From: an uncultured Lachnospiraceae bacterium
GTDB taxonomy: Bacteria; Bacillota; Clostridia; Lachnospirales; Lachnospiraceae
NCBI GenBank assembly: GCA_902803635.1
Contig: CADCQU010000048.1
Span: 1-13,202 of the forward strand
DNA length: 13,202 nucleotides
Reading direction: 5' to 3'
Part shown: piece by piece, positions 5,701 through 13,146 of the stretch
Numbering within the stretch: the first letter of the stretch is position 1
Layout of the letters: each line of letters begins with the position of its first letter
Translations under genes and position numbers: made by a program
Notes under the pieces: model-generated
Seen by the model: the letters and a program-made list of their open reading frames with translations, nothing else
Databases searched by the model: none
What the model was told of the DNA's origin: nothing

Positions 5701-7404
5701 TTATTTCCTCCTCTGCGGCAGGTTCAGGCTCTCTCCGATGGCGTCGGCGCAGGCCTCCATGAGGGCCTCCGAGTAGGTCGGGTGCGGATGCATGATATCG
5801 GCCGCCTCGTAGACGGTGATTTCCATGTCGATGAGGGCCTTCGCCTCCACGATCATTTCCGTCGCGTTCCCGCCGACGATGTGGACGCCGAGGATTTCCC
5901 CGTAGCCCTTGTCGGCAATGACCTTGACGAAGCCCTCCGGGATTCCCGCCGCCACCGCGCGGCCATTTGCCGAGAACGGGAAACGACCGACCAGGATTTC
6001 GCCACGCTTGCGGGCCTGGGTCTCGGTGTAGCCAATGCTCGCCGCCTCCGGGATTGTATACAGGCAGAGAGGGGCACGCTTTAAGTTCACGATCTTCGGC
6101 TTTCCGCAGGCCGTCTGCGCGGCCGCGTCGCCCATCTTGATGGCCGCGTGGGCCAGAATCCCGCGGTTGCTGATGTCGCCGCAGGCGAAAATGTTCGAGA
6201 CGCTGGTCCGGCAGTACTCGTCGACCGTAATCTTCCCGCGCTCGCACTCGATCTTGTCCTCCATCACGCCAAGGCACGAGAGATTTGGCCGACGGCCGAC
6301 GGAGACAAGCACGTAGTCGCCCGCGACCTGCTCCCCGTCCGAAAGCTCCACCGCCGGTTTGCCATTTGCCGTGAGGAAACGGACAATCTTGCGGCCCGTA
6401 AGGATGGTAATGCCATTTGCCTTGTAGCTCTGCTCAATCGCCTCGGAAACATCGGTGTCAAAGGTCGGAATGAGGTGCTCCTGCACCTCGACAATGGTAA
6501 CCTTCGAGCCGAAATGCCCGAAAATGGTGGCCATCTCGCAGCCGATCACGCCACCGCCGACGATGACGAGGTTTTCCGGCACCTTGCGAAGCTCCAGAAT
6601 CTCGTCGGAGCTGATGATGCCCGGCAGGTCGCTCCCCTCGATGGGGAGGGGCGAGGCCTTGGAGCCGCCGCAGAGGATGATGTTCTCAACGCGGAAGGTC
6701 CCCTTGCCGGCGCGGATGGTGTGCGGGCCCAGAAGCGAGGCCTCCTCCTCCACGACCGTGACGCCCGCCGAGCGAAGAAGGGAGGCGACGCCGCCGCGCA
6801 TCCGCGTGATGACGGCCTCCTTGTTCCGGAAAGCCGCCTCCATGTCCACCGTGGGCGTTCCCACGACGATCCCCCTCGCGGCCGCCTTGCGGATACGGAG
6901 AAGGTCATGGGCCGTCTGGACGTAGGTCTTCGTCGGGATGCAGCCGACATTTGTACAGGTACCGCCGAGCTGCTTCGCCTCGAAGAGAATCGTCTTCGCC
7001 CCCATACGGGAGGCACGAAGGGCCGCAATATATCCCGCCGGGCCGCCGCCGATGACGGCCACCTGGTAATCGGATTTCTTCTGTCGTTTGGTCTCCCCGA
7101 GGCTCTTCTCCTCGGCGGCCCGCGCCTCGCCGCCGGCCATGGCCGGACGGTCCGGAACCGCCTCCCCCGGCTTCCCGATGTAACCGATGATGGTGACCAC
7201 CGGCACCACCGCCCCGTCGTCAAAATATTTGACGAGCAGAACGCCGTCCGCCGGAGCCTCCACCTCCATCGTCACCTTGTCGGTCTCAATCTCCAGAAGA
7301 GGGTCCGAAGCATGCACCTCGTCGCCGACATCTGCCAGCCAGCGAATGATGGTGCCCTCCTGCATATCCATACCAGCCTTCGGCATAAATACTTCCGCTG
7401 CCAT
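5701..7404 (-). CDS. lpd: Dihydrolipoyl dehydrogenase (E3) with N-terminal lipoyl domain
   Basis: FAD-dependent enzyme that reoxidises dihydrolipoyl groups with NAD+. The 567-residue protein starts with a lipoyl domain (about 2-78) carrying the lipoylation site ETDKVTMEVEAPADG, with lysine 43. A charged linker (about 80-112) leads to a full E3: FAD motif GGGPAG (119-124), redox disulfide GGTCTNVGCIPTK (C150, C155), NAD motif VIVGGGVIGCEMA, and the active-site pair H541/E546 in HPHPTYSE. E3 without the extra domain is about 460-470 residues. Lipoyl-E3 fusions are known in streptococci and in acetoin dehydrogenases, but there E2 usually has a lipoyl domain as well; here it does not. GAGGTG precedes the ATG at 7402-7404. 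It is the last gene of the array, 26 nt after E2, and its 3' end is duplicated downstream. Confidence 0.96.
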   Translation of the reverse strand: MAAEVFMPKAGMDMQEGTIIRWLADVGDEVHASDPLLEIETDKVTMEVEAPADGVLLVKYFDDGAVVPVVTIIGYIGKPGEAVPDRPAMAGGEARAAEEKSLGETKRQKKSDYQVAVIGGGPAGYIAALRASRMGAKTILFEAKQLGGTCTNVGCIPTKTYVQTAHDLLRIRKAAARGIVVGTPTVDMEAAFRNKEAVITRMRGGVASLLRSAGVTVVEEEASLLGPHTIRAGKGTFRVENIILCGGSKASPLPIEGSDLPGIISSDEILELRKVPENLVIVGGGVIGCEMATIFGHFGSKVTIVEVQEHLIPTFDTDVSEAIEQSYKANGITILTGRKIVRFLTANGKPAVELSDGEQVAGDYVLVSVGRRPNLSCLGVMEDKIECERGKITVDEYCRTSVSNIFACGDISNRGILAHAAIKMGDAAAQTACGKPKIVNLKRAPLCLYTIPEAASIGYTETQARKRGEILVGRFPFSANGRAVAAGIPEGFVKVIADKGYGEILGVHIVGGNATEMIVEAKALIDMEITVYEAADIMHPHPTYSEALMEACADAIGESLNLPQRRK

Positions 7405-7430
7405 ATCGTCACCTCAAAAAATCGAATAAA

Positions 7431-8399
7431 TCATAAAAAGAGCGACTCCGGGTGCTCCAGATGCTCCCGCACGGAGAGGTTAAACTTCGCGGCCTGCGCC
7501 CCGTCCATCACGCGGTGGTCGAAGGTCAGGCAAATGCGCATGACCTTGCGTACCCTGGGTACGCCTTCCCGGATGACCCATGCATCAGAGACTGCGCACA
7601 CCCCCAGAATCGCCGAATCGGGGGGATTGAGGATGGGCGTGAACGCCTCGACCCCGAACATCCCCATGTTGGAGACGGAAAATGTCGCGCCCCGGCACTC
7701 GTCGGGCGAGAGATGCTTCTCCCGTGCCCGCCGCGCGAGGTTCTTCGCCTCCTCGGATAGCTCCAGAAGGCTCTTTTTGTCCGCATTTTTAATCACCGGT
7801 ACCAGGAGTCCTTCGTCCAGGGCCACGGCCATCCCGATGTTCACGTCGTCCACGTAAATGATGCCATCACCGTCGAAGCGGCAGAGCATCCGCGGGTTCC
7901 GCGCGAGGGCCTTCGCCACCGCCATAAGGACGAGGTCGTTCACCGAGACGTGCTGCGCCGAAGAACGATTTCTCTCCTCCCGCATCGCCATGAGCTCGGT
8001 CACGTCGACCTTCGTGGTCACCGTCACCGTGGGGATGGACAAGCTCGCGGTCATCTTCTCGGCAATCACCCGCCGCATGCCGGTCAGCGCCTCCCGGTGC
8101 TCGCCGGGAACCATCTCGCCCGCGCCGCGGCCGGCCGCATTCAGGACATCCTTCTTGCTGATCTTCCCGCCGATGCCCGTCCCGCGGACGTTCCGAAGGT
8201 CGATGTTCATCGACCTCGCCATGCGCTCCGCGAGCGGCGTCACCGGCACCTCGAGGCGCTTCTGCCGCCCCTCCCGCGCCGCGATGACGTCCCTCTCCAG
8301 GACCGCCCCGCCCGGGCCGGTCGGCTTCACCGCCGCAAGATCGATATGGTACTGCTTTGCCACCTTCCGGGCGTAAGGTGTTGCCTTCACAAATGCCAT
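7431..8399 (-). CDS. 2-oxo acid dehydrogenase E2 acyltransferase without lipoyl domain
   Basis: Core acyltransferase that moves the acyl group to CoA and forms the scaffold of the complex. The 322-residue protein has two peripheral-subunit-binding (E1/E3-binding) domains in tandem: about 6-43 (TPYARKVAKQYHIDL, then PTGPGGAVLERDV) and about 54-91 (TPLAERMARSMNIDL, then GTGIGGKISKKDV). A complete catalytic domain follows from about 100, with DHRVMDG at 294-300 (catalytic H295, D299). No N-terminal lipoyl domain exists, and none can be hidden upstream because E1beta ends 35 nt before. Typical bacterial E2 proteins are 400-600 residues with one to three lipoyl domains. The ATG at 8397-8399 has GAGG six nt upstream; a GTG at 8417 would add six residues. 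Substrate (pyruvate or acetoin) cannot be decided, so no gene symbol is given. Confidence 0.93.
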   Translation of the reverse strand: MAFVKATPYARKVAKQYHIDLAAVKPTGPGGAVLERDVIAAREGRQKRLEVPVTPLAERMARSMNIDLRNVRGTGIGGKISKKDVLNAAGRGAGEMVPGEHREALTGMRRVIAEKMTASLSIPTVTVTTKVDVTELMAMREERNRSSAQHVSVNDLVLMAVAKALARNPRMLCRFDGDGIIYVDDVNIGMAVALDEGLLVPVIKNADKKSLLELSEEAKNLARRAREKHLSPDECRGATFSVSNMGMFGVEAFTPILNPPDSAILGVCAVSDAWVIREGVPRVRKVMRICLTFDHRVMDGAQAAKFNLSVREHLEHPESLFL

Positions 8400-8434
8400 T
8401 TGCCACCTCTTTTCCACGGGCTGCGTTTGTAATC

Positions 8435-9418
8435 TTATCCCATCAGCTCCCGCACCGCGGCCGCGATCTTCTCCTCGTCGGGCAGAACGCCCTTCTCCAG
8501 GATGGCGGAAAATGGCACGGGCATGTCCTCGGCCGCAAGCCGCCGGATCGGGGCATCCAGATAGTAGAAGGCATCCGATTCCGCGACCGTCGCGGCAATC
8601 TCGCCGCCCAGCCCCCCGGTCTTCACCGCCTCGTGGACGATGAGGAGGCGCTTCGTCTTCTTCACCGACTCCAGAATCGTCGGCTTGTCCATCGGCAGGA
8701 GCGTCCGAAGATCCACGACCTCGCAGGAAATCCCCTCCTTCAGCAGCTCATTTGCCGCCTGCAGGCAGTAGCCCACCATGCGCCCGTAGGTGACGATCGT
8801 GCAGTCCTGCCCGATGCGCTTGATGTCCGCCTCCCCGAGGGGGATCGCGTAGTCATGCTCGGGCACGAGGCCCTTCGTGCGGTAGAGCGTCTTCTGTTCG
8901 AGGAACATGACCGGGTTGTTGTCGCGGATGGCGGATTTCAGAAGCCCCTTCGCATCGTAGGGTGTCGAGGGTGCCACCACCTTGAGCCCCGGAATATGGC
9001 AGAGCATCGCCTCCAGGGACTGGGAATGCTGGGCCGCCGCGCCCGTCCCGCAGCCCGAGGCCGTGCGGACGACGAGCGGAACCTGCACCTTTCCGCCGAA
9101 CATGAAGTGCATCTTAGGCGCCTGGTTCAAGAGCATGTCGTAGCAGACGCTGATAAAGTCGGAGAACATGATCTCCACGATGGGACGCATCCCCTCCACG
9201 GCCGCGCCGATGGCCGCCCCGACGAAGCCCGCCTCGGAGATCGGCGTCTCCAGCACGCGGTCCGGAAACTCCTTGTACATTTCCTGCGTCACGCCGAAGG
9301 CCCCGCGGTAGACGCCGATATCCTCCCCCATCAGGAAGACGGACGGGTCGCGGCGCATTTCCTCACACATCGCATCCCGCACGGCCTGTGCATACGTAAT
9401 CTCATTCTGTGTCGCCAT
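8435..9418 (-). CDS. pdhB: 2-oxo acid dehydrogenase E1 beta subunit (pyruvate or acetoin type)
   Basis: With E1alpha it forms the thiamine-diphosphate heterotetramer that decarboxylates the 2-oxo acid. The 327-residue product has the transketolase-like pyrimidine-binding domain first (MGEDIGVYRGAFGVT near 30, ETPISEAGFVGAAIGAAVEG near 57-76, with the catalytic-type Glu in SEAG). The central stretch RTASGCGTGAAAQHSQSLEA is typical of pyruvate and acetoin E1beta. A C-terminal transketolase domain (about 200-320) follows. The frame extends upstream to 9583, but that part is an intergenic repeat. The ATG at 9416-9418 (MATQNEITYAQAVRDAM) has AAGGG at about 8 nt and gives the family's usual length. 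It is second in the dehydrogenase set, 177 nt after E1alpha and 35 nt before E2. Confidence 0.94.
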   Translation of the reverse strand: MATQNEITYAQAVRDAMCEEMRRDPSVFLMGEDIGVYRGAFGVTQEMYKEFPDRVLETPISEAGFVGAAIGAAVEGMRPIVEIMFSDFISVCYDMLLNQAPKMHFMFGGKVQVPLVVRTASGCGTGAAAQHSQSLEAMLCHIPGLKVVAPSTPYDAKGLLKSAIRDNNPVMFLEQKTLYRTKGLVPEHDYAIPLGEADIKRIGQDCTIVTYGRMVGYCLQAANELLKEGISCEVVDLRTLLPMDKPTILESVKKTKRLLIVHEAVKTGGLGGEIAATVAESDAFYYLDAPIRRLAAEDMPVPFSAILEKGVLPDEEKIAAAVRELMG

Positions 9419-9433
9419 ACCCCTACCCTTTCT

Positions 9434-9573
9434 TCGCCTGTCATCGCCCAGAACTCCAGTCCCCGAAGGCTCCCATGAGATGACGGGATTCTTCTTCACG
9501 ATGTTCCTCCGAATGACAGAGCCTTCGGCCACCCAAGCCGTTGCGGGAAGCCTTACTCTCCTTCTGCGCAACG
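9434..9573. repeat. Inverted-repeat block between E1alpha and E1beta genes
   Basis: The 177-nt gap holds two potential stem-loops. CCGAAGGCTC (9463-9472) pairs with GAGCCTTCGG (9519-9528) around a 46-nt interior containing GATGACGGGATTC and GAATGACAG. CGTTGCG (9539-9545) pairs with CGCAACG (9567-9573). The ATTC...GAATGACA pattern is like a dispersed repeat common in Bacillota intergenic DNA, and a fragment may also occur near 2444-2473. It could serve as an mRNA processing or attenuation site separating E1alpha from the rest. Confidence 0.55.
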
Positions 9574-9595
9574 AATATGCCAATCACACGAGTTC

Positions 9596-10552
9596 TTACT
9601 CCGCGTAAACAGAATCGTAGAGATCCTCCACCTTCGGATACGGGCTCTGCGTGGCAAAGTACACGGCATCCTTGATGGCTGTGTCCGCCTTCTCCCAGAG
9701 CGTGTCGATCTCCTCCTTCGTCAGCACCTCCTGCTCCAGCATCCGCTCCGAGAAGAGCTTGATGGGATCCTTCTCCTTCCAGGAGTTGATCTCCTCCTTC
9801 GTGCGGTAGCGGTTGCCGTCGGACTTGCTGTGCCCGGAGATGCGGTAGGTGTTCTCCACAATGAGGATGGGCTGCGGCTCCGCCAGGATTTTCGCGCGGG
9901 CCCGCTTCACGGTCTCGTAGACCAGCTCCACGTCGTTCCCGTCGATCGTGACGGCCCGGATTCCAAAGGGGATGGCCCGCTTCTCGATGTCCGTGTCCGC
10001 CATGACCTTCGAGATATGAGTGCTCATGCCATACGTGTTGTTCGTGCAAATGAACAGCACCGGGAGCTTCCAAATGGACGCCAGGTTCATCGCCTCGTGG
10101 AAGACGCCCTCATTTGTCGCCCCGTCCCCGAAAAATGCCAGGGCCACGCGCTTCTCGCCGCGCATTTTGTGCGCGAGCGCGGCCCCCGTCGCCAGAGCCA
10201 TCGACGGCCCGACAATGCCATTTGCCCCTAAAACGCCCACGTCCTTGTCCGCGATGTGCATCGAGCCGCCGCGCCCCTTGCAGACGCCCGTCGCGCGGCC
10301 GAATATCTCCGCCATCATGTGGGGGACGTCGATGCCCTTCGCGATCGCCGCCCCGTGCCCGCGGTGCGTCGCGAACATGTCGTCCTCCGGCGCGAGGGCC
10401 ATGCAGGTTCCCACCGCCGTGGCCTCCTCCCCGATGCAGAGATGGCAGGTTCCGTGAATCATGCCAAGTGTGAAGTAATACTGCACGGACTCTTCAAATT
10501 TCCGGATCAGCATCATCTTTTCCAGAAGCTCCGAAGCCAACTGTTTCTCCAC
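9596..10552 (-). CDS. pdhA: 2-oxo acid dehydrogenase E1 alpha subunit (pyruvate or acetoin type)
   Basis: The 318-residue protein contains the thiamine-diphosphate motif beginning GDGATNEG (142-149) and ending in NN (171-172). It also has THRGHG (62-67), which contributes to the active site, and the loop GHSKSDGNRYRTKEEI typical of E1alpha. KGRGGSMHIADKDVGVLGAN is shared by pyruvate and acetoin dehydrogenases, so the substrate is undecided; pyruvate is favoured because no acetoin-specific gene is visible. I chose the GTG at 10550-10552: GGAAGGAACC lies directly upstream, length fits the family, and the dxr stop is 35 nt away. The in-frame ATG at 10618 would overlap dxr by 31 nt and add 22 unconserved residues. 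Spacing suggests cotranscription with pyrH-frr-dxr. Confidence 0.94.
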   Translation of the reverse strand: MEKQLASELLEKMMLIRKFEESVQYYFTLGMIHGTCHLCIGEEATAVGTCMALAPEDDMFATHRGHGAAIAKGIDVPHMMAEIFGRATGVCKGRGGSMHIADKDVGVLGANGIVGPSMALATGAALAHKMRGEKRVALAFFGDGATNEGVFHEAMNLASIWKLPVLFICTNNTYGMSTHISKVMADTDIEKRAIPFGIRAVTIDGNDVELVYETVKRARAKILAEPQPILIVENTYRISGHSKSDGNRYRTKEEINSWKEKDPIKLFSERMLEQEVLTKEEIDTLWEKADTAIKDAVYFATQSPYPKVEDLYDSVYAE

Positions 10553-10587
10553 GGTTCCTTCCCCCTTCCACAACGGAAAAAAGATTT

Positions 10588-11745
10588 TTACAGCGTAAAC
10601 CCATACTTTTCCCGGCAATGCGCGTCAATCTCCTCCTGCACGGCGAAGATTTCGTCCACGGACGGATTTGCAATGCGCGTATGCCGGCCCATTTCTTCCT
10701 TTAAAATATCATAGATCGCCGGGAACGGAATCCCGCCCCGTCGAAAGACCGCGTTGGCCCACTCATTTGCCGCGTTGAACACGGTCGGCATCGAGCCGCC
10801 GATCCTAAGGGCCTCGTAGGCGAGCGGCAAGCCCTCAAATGTCTCCACGTCCGGCTGCTCGAAGGTGAGGCCTGAGAGCGCCCGGAAATCAAGCGGCGTT
10901 GCGGGCGACGGCAAATGCAGCGGGTACGTGAGGGCGTACTGGATGGGGATCCGCATGTCGGAGGGTCCGAGCTGCGCCAGAATGCTGCCGTCCTCGTACT
11001 CGACCGCCGAGTGGATAAGGCTCTGCGGCTGCACCAGGACTTCGATCTTTTCCGGCGGGACATCGAAAAGCCACCGCGCCTCCATGACCTCGAGCCCCTT
11101 GTTCACGAGGCTTGCGGAGTCGATGGTAATCTTCGGCCCCATGCTCCACGTCGGGTGTGCGAGGGCCTCCTTCGCGGTCACGTTCTGAAGCTCTGCAAGC
11201 TTCTTTCCCCGGAAGGGCCCACCCGAGGCCGTCAGGATGATCCGGCGGATCTTCGAGCCCGCGCGGCCCTGCAGGGCCTGGAAAATGGCCGAGTGCTCGG
11301 AGTCGACGGGCAGAATCTGCACGCCCTTCTCCGCCGCGAGGGGCAGGATCAGGTGCCCCGCACAGACGCAGGTCTCCTTATTTGCCAGCGCGATGTCCTT
11401 CCCCGCCTCGATGGCCGCCACCGTCGGCCGGATGCCGATCATGCCGACGATGCCCGTCACCACGATGTCCGCCTCCGGGAGCGTCGCCATTTGCAAAAGC
11501 CCCTCCATCCCCGAGACCACGCGGATCCGGGTATCCGAAAGACGGACGCGGAGCGCATTTGCCGCCTCCTCGTCGTAGACCGCCACGAGCTTCGGTGAAA
11601 ACTCCCGCGCCTGCTTTTCCGCAAGCTCGATGTTCCGCCCGAGGCCGAGCGCCACGCACGTAAGAAGCTCCGGGTGCAGCCGGATGACGTCCAGAGACTG
11701 CACCCCGATGGAGCCTGTGGAACCTAAAACCGCTACCCGTTTCAT
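10588..11745 (-). CDS. dxr: 1-deoxy-D-xylulose-5-phosphate reductoisomerase
   Basis: Second enzyme of the MEP pathway: NADPH-dependent conversion of DXP to 2-C-methyl-D-erythritol 4-phosphate. The 385-residue protein has the NADPH motif GSTGSIG (8-14), ANKE (121-124), the metal/substrate motif VDSEHSAIFQ (147-156), SGGPF, the NKGLEVMEA stretch, and FNAANE in the C-terminal domain. Length is normal. Its start codon overlaps the frr stop by one base (TGATG), implying translational coupling; a GGAG lies about 14 nt upstream inside frr. In most Bacillota uppS and cdsA separate frr and dxr, so direct frr-dxr coupling is unusual. The organism therefore appears to make isoprenoids by the MEP route. 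Highly secure. Confidence 0.98.
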   Translation of the reverse strand: MKRVAVLGSTGSIGVQSLDVIRLHPELLTCVALGLGRNIELAEKQAREFSPKLVAVYDEEAANALRVRLSDTRIRVVSGMEGLLQMATLPEADIVVTGIVGMIGIRPTVAAIEAGKDIALANKETCVCAGHLILPLAAEKGVQILPVDSEHSAIFQALQGRAGSKIRRIILTASGGPFRGKKLAELQNVTAKEALAHPTWSMGPKITIDSASLVNKGLEVMEARWLFDVPPEKIEVLVQPQSLIHSAVEYEDGSILAQLGPSDMRIPIQYALTYPLHLPSPATPLDFRALSGLTFEQPDVETFEGLPLAYEALRIGGSMPTVFNAANEWANAVFRRGGIPFPAIYDILKEEMGRHTRIANPSVDEIFAVQEEIDAHCREKYGFTL

Positions 11746-12293
11746 CAGACCGTCATGAGCTCCTTTTCCTTCGCCGCGACCACTTCATCCACCTTCTTAA
11801 TGTATTTGTCGGTGATTTTCTGTAGTTCGTCTTCATCGTCCTTGATCTCGTCCTCGGAGACTTCCTTCTTGAGCTTCTTCAAGGCATCGTTCCCGTCACG
11901 GCGAATGTTGCGGCAGGCGACCTTCGCTCCCTCGCCCTTCTTGCGCACGTCCTTGACGAGCAGCTTACGCTGTTCCTCGTTGAGTTCGGGGAAGATGAGG
12001 CGAATGACCTTGCCGTCGTCGCTCGGGTTGATGCCAAGGTCCGACTTCTGGATGGCCTTGACGACGGCCTTCGTCATGCTACGGTCCCAGACGTCGATCT
12101 GGATGAGGCGCGCCTCCGGGACGGACACGTTGCCCAGCTGCGCGATCGGGGTCGGTGCCCCGTAGTAGTCCGCCGTGATCTTGTCCAGAACGTGCGGGTT
12201 CGCGCGTCCGGCGCGAATCGACTGCAGCTCCGTCTCCAGGCTCTTCAACGTCTTGCCCATCTTCTCTTCATAGGGTTTAATTCTCTCGCTCAT
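11745..12293 (-). CDS. frr: Ribosome recycling factor
   Basis: Splits post-termination ribosomes together with EF-G. The 182-residue protein has the usual length (about 185) and the conserved start of the long helical bundle: SIRAGRANPHVLD (25-37), the central VPEARLIQI stretch, PSDDGKVIRLIFPELNEEQR, and a heptad-rich C-terminal helix with many Lys/Glu. AAGGAG sits at good distance before the ATG at 12291-12293. It is 27 nt after pyrH, the standard pairing, and overlaps dxr by one base. Confidence 0.98.
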   Translation of the reverse strand: MSERIKPYEEKMGKTLKSLETELQSIRAGRANPHVLDKITADYYGAPTPIAQLGNVSVPEARLIQIDVWDRSMTKAVVKAIQKSDLGINPSDDGKVIRLIFPELNEEQRKLLVKDVRKKGEGAKVACRNIRRDGNDALKKLKKEVSEDEIKDDEDELQKITDKYIKKVDEVVAAKEKELMTV

Positions 12294-12320
12294 GGTAAAT
12301 CTCCTTTTAATTTAAATTTT

Positions 12321-13016
12321 TTACACTGTCACGACCGTTCCGTCGATCTCGCCCTTGGATGCCCTCAGGATGCTGTCCTTCCCATCGAGCTTAAACACCA
12401 GCATCGGCATCTTCTGTTCGAGCGCGATGGCGGCCGCCGCCCCGTCCACGACGCCGAGGTTCTTTTCGACGACCTCCTGGATCGTGATCTTGTCGTACTT
12501 CTTCGCGTCCGGGTTCTTCTTCGGGTCCGAATCGTACACGCCGTCCACGGACTTTGCGAGCAGGATCATCTCCGCCCCGATCTCCACGGCCCGAAGCACC
12601 GTCGCCGTGTCCGTCGAGAAGAACGGATGCCCCGTGCCGCCCGCGAAAAAGACCACCTTTTTAGCCTTCAGGGCCGCCTCGGACTCGTCCCGCGAGTACA
12701 GCTTCGTAAATGCTCCCACGGCAAATGGCGTGAACACCTCGGTCTGCATTCCCTCGGTACGGAAAATCTCCGAGACGTAAAGGCAGTTCATCACCGTCGC
12801 CAGCATCCCGATCTGGTCGGCCTTGGACCTGTCAAATGCGTCATTTGAGCGTCCGCGCCAGAAGTTTCCGCCGCCGATGACCACGCCGACCTCGCAGCCG
12901 GTCTCCAAAACGGCAGCCACCTGGGCGGCCACGCCGCGCACGGTCGCCTCGTCAAACCCGGTTCCCTTCGCCCCGGCCAGGGCCTCGCCGGAAAGCTTTA
13001 ATAAAATTCGTTTCAT
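12321..13016 (-). CDS. pyrH: UMP kinase
   Basis: Phosphorylates UMP to UDP in pyrimidine synthesis; bacterial hexameric amino-acid-kinase fold. The 231-residue protein has KLSGEAL (7-13), the loop GGGNFWRG (48-55), AGGTGHPFFSTDTAT (phosphate and nucleotide binding) and SVDGVYDSDPKKNPDA near the end, all typical. Length is slightly short but normal. AAGGAGGG lies about 5 nt before the ATG at 13014-13016. It is the first gene of the array, with its own extended -10 promoter. The gene normally upstream (tsf) is not visible; a terminator separates pyrH from whatever lies there. Highly secure. Confidence 0.98.
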   Translation of the reverse strand: MKRILLKLSGEALAGAKGTGFDEATVRGVAAQVAAVLETGCEVGVVIGGGNFWRGRSNDAFDRSKADQIGMLATVMNCLYVSEIFRTEGMQTEVFTPFAVGAFTKLYSRDESEAALKAKKVVFFAGGTGHPFFSTDTATVLRAVEIGAEMILLAKSVDGVYDSDPKKNPDAKKYDKITIQEVVEKNLGVVDGAAAAIALEQKMPMLVFKLDGKDSILRASKGEIDGTVVTV

Positions 13017-13054
13017 TCCGTCCCTCCTTCCATCAGTTGCTTAAACTACCTTCT

Positions 13055-13063
13055 ATCATACCA
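13055..13063 (-). promoter_or_regulatory. Extended -10 promoter for the pyrH array
   Basis: On the - strand TGGTATGAT (13055-13063) is an extended -10 (TGnTATGAT). The -35 is poor: only T-rich sequence lies 17-18 nt upstream, which fits extended -10 dependence. Transcription would start near 13048, leaving a short leader with the pyrH ribosome site. It would drive pyrH, frr, dxr and probably the dehydrogenase genes. Confidence 0.6.
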
Positions 13064-13118
13064 CAAAAACCGCACAAAAAACAGTATCTCAGTGCATGGG
13101 AATTAAGAAAAAATTCAT

Positions 13119-13146
13119 AAAAAATGCCGGGCAGAGCTGTCCGGCA
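13119..13146 (-). terminator. Terminator of the gene upstream of pyrH
   Basis: TGCCGG (13125-13130) pairs with CCGGCA (13141-13146), extended inward by G-T and CAG/CTG pairing. On the - strand it is followed by six T residues (complement of 13119-13124). It ends a - strand transcript entering from beyond the window edge. The remaining 13147-13202 has no supportable gene. Confidence 0.8.

Noticed and set aside
6148..7857. Very long + strand open frame (569 codons) opposite lpd and E2
   Set aside because: It is antisense to two genes with complete family motifs. The translation is rich in Arg, His and Asp with no domain; such frames arise in GC-rich DNA from codon bias.
8357..9478. 373-codon + strand frame opposite E1beta
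   Set aside because: Mirror of a conserved gene; His/Arg-rich shadow translation.
9419..9583. N-terminal extension of E1beta by 55 residues
   Set aside because: Arg-rich, unlike the family, and encoded by the intergenic inverted-repeat block; ATG 9418 has a ribosome site and standard length.
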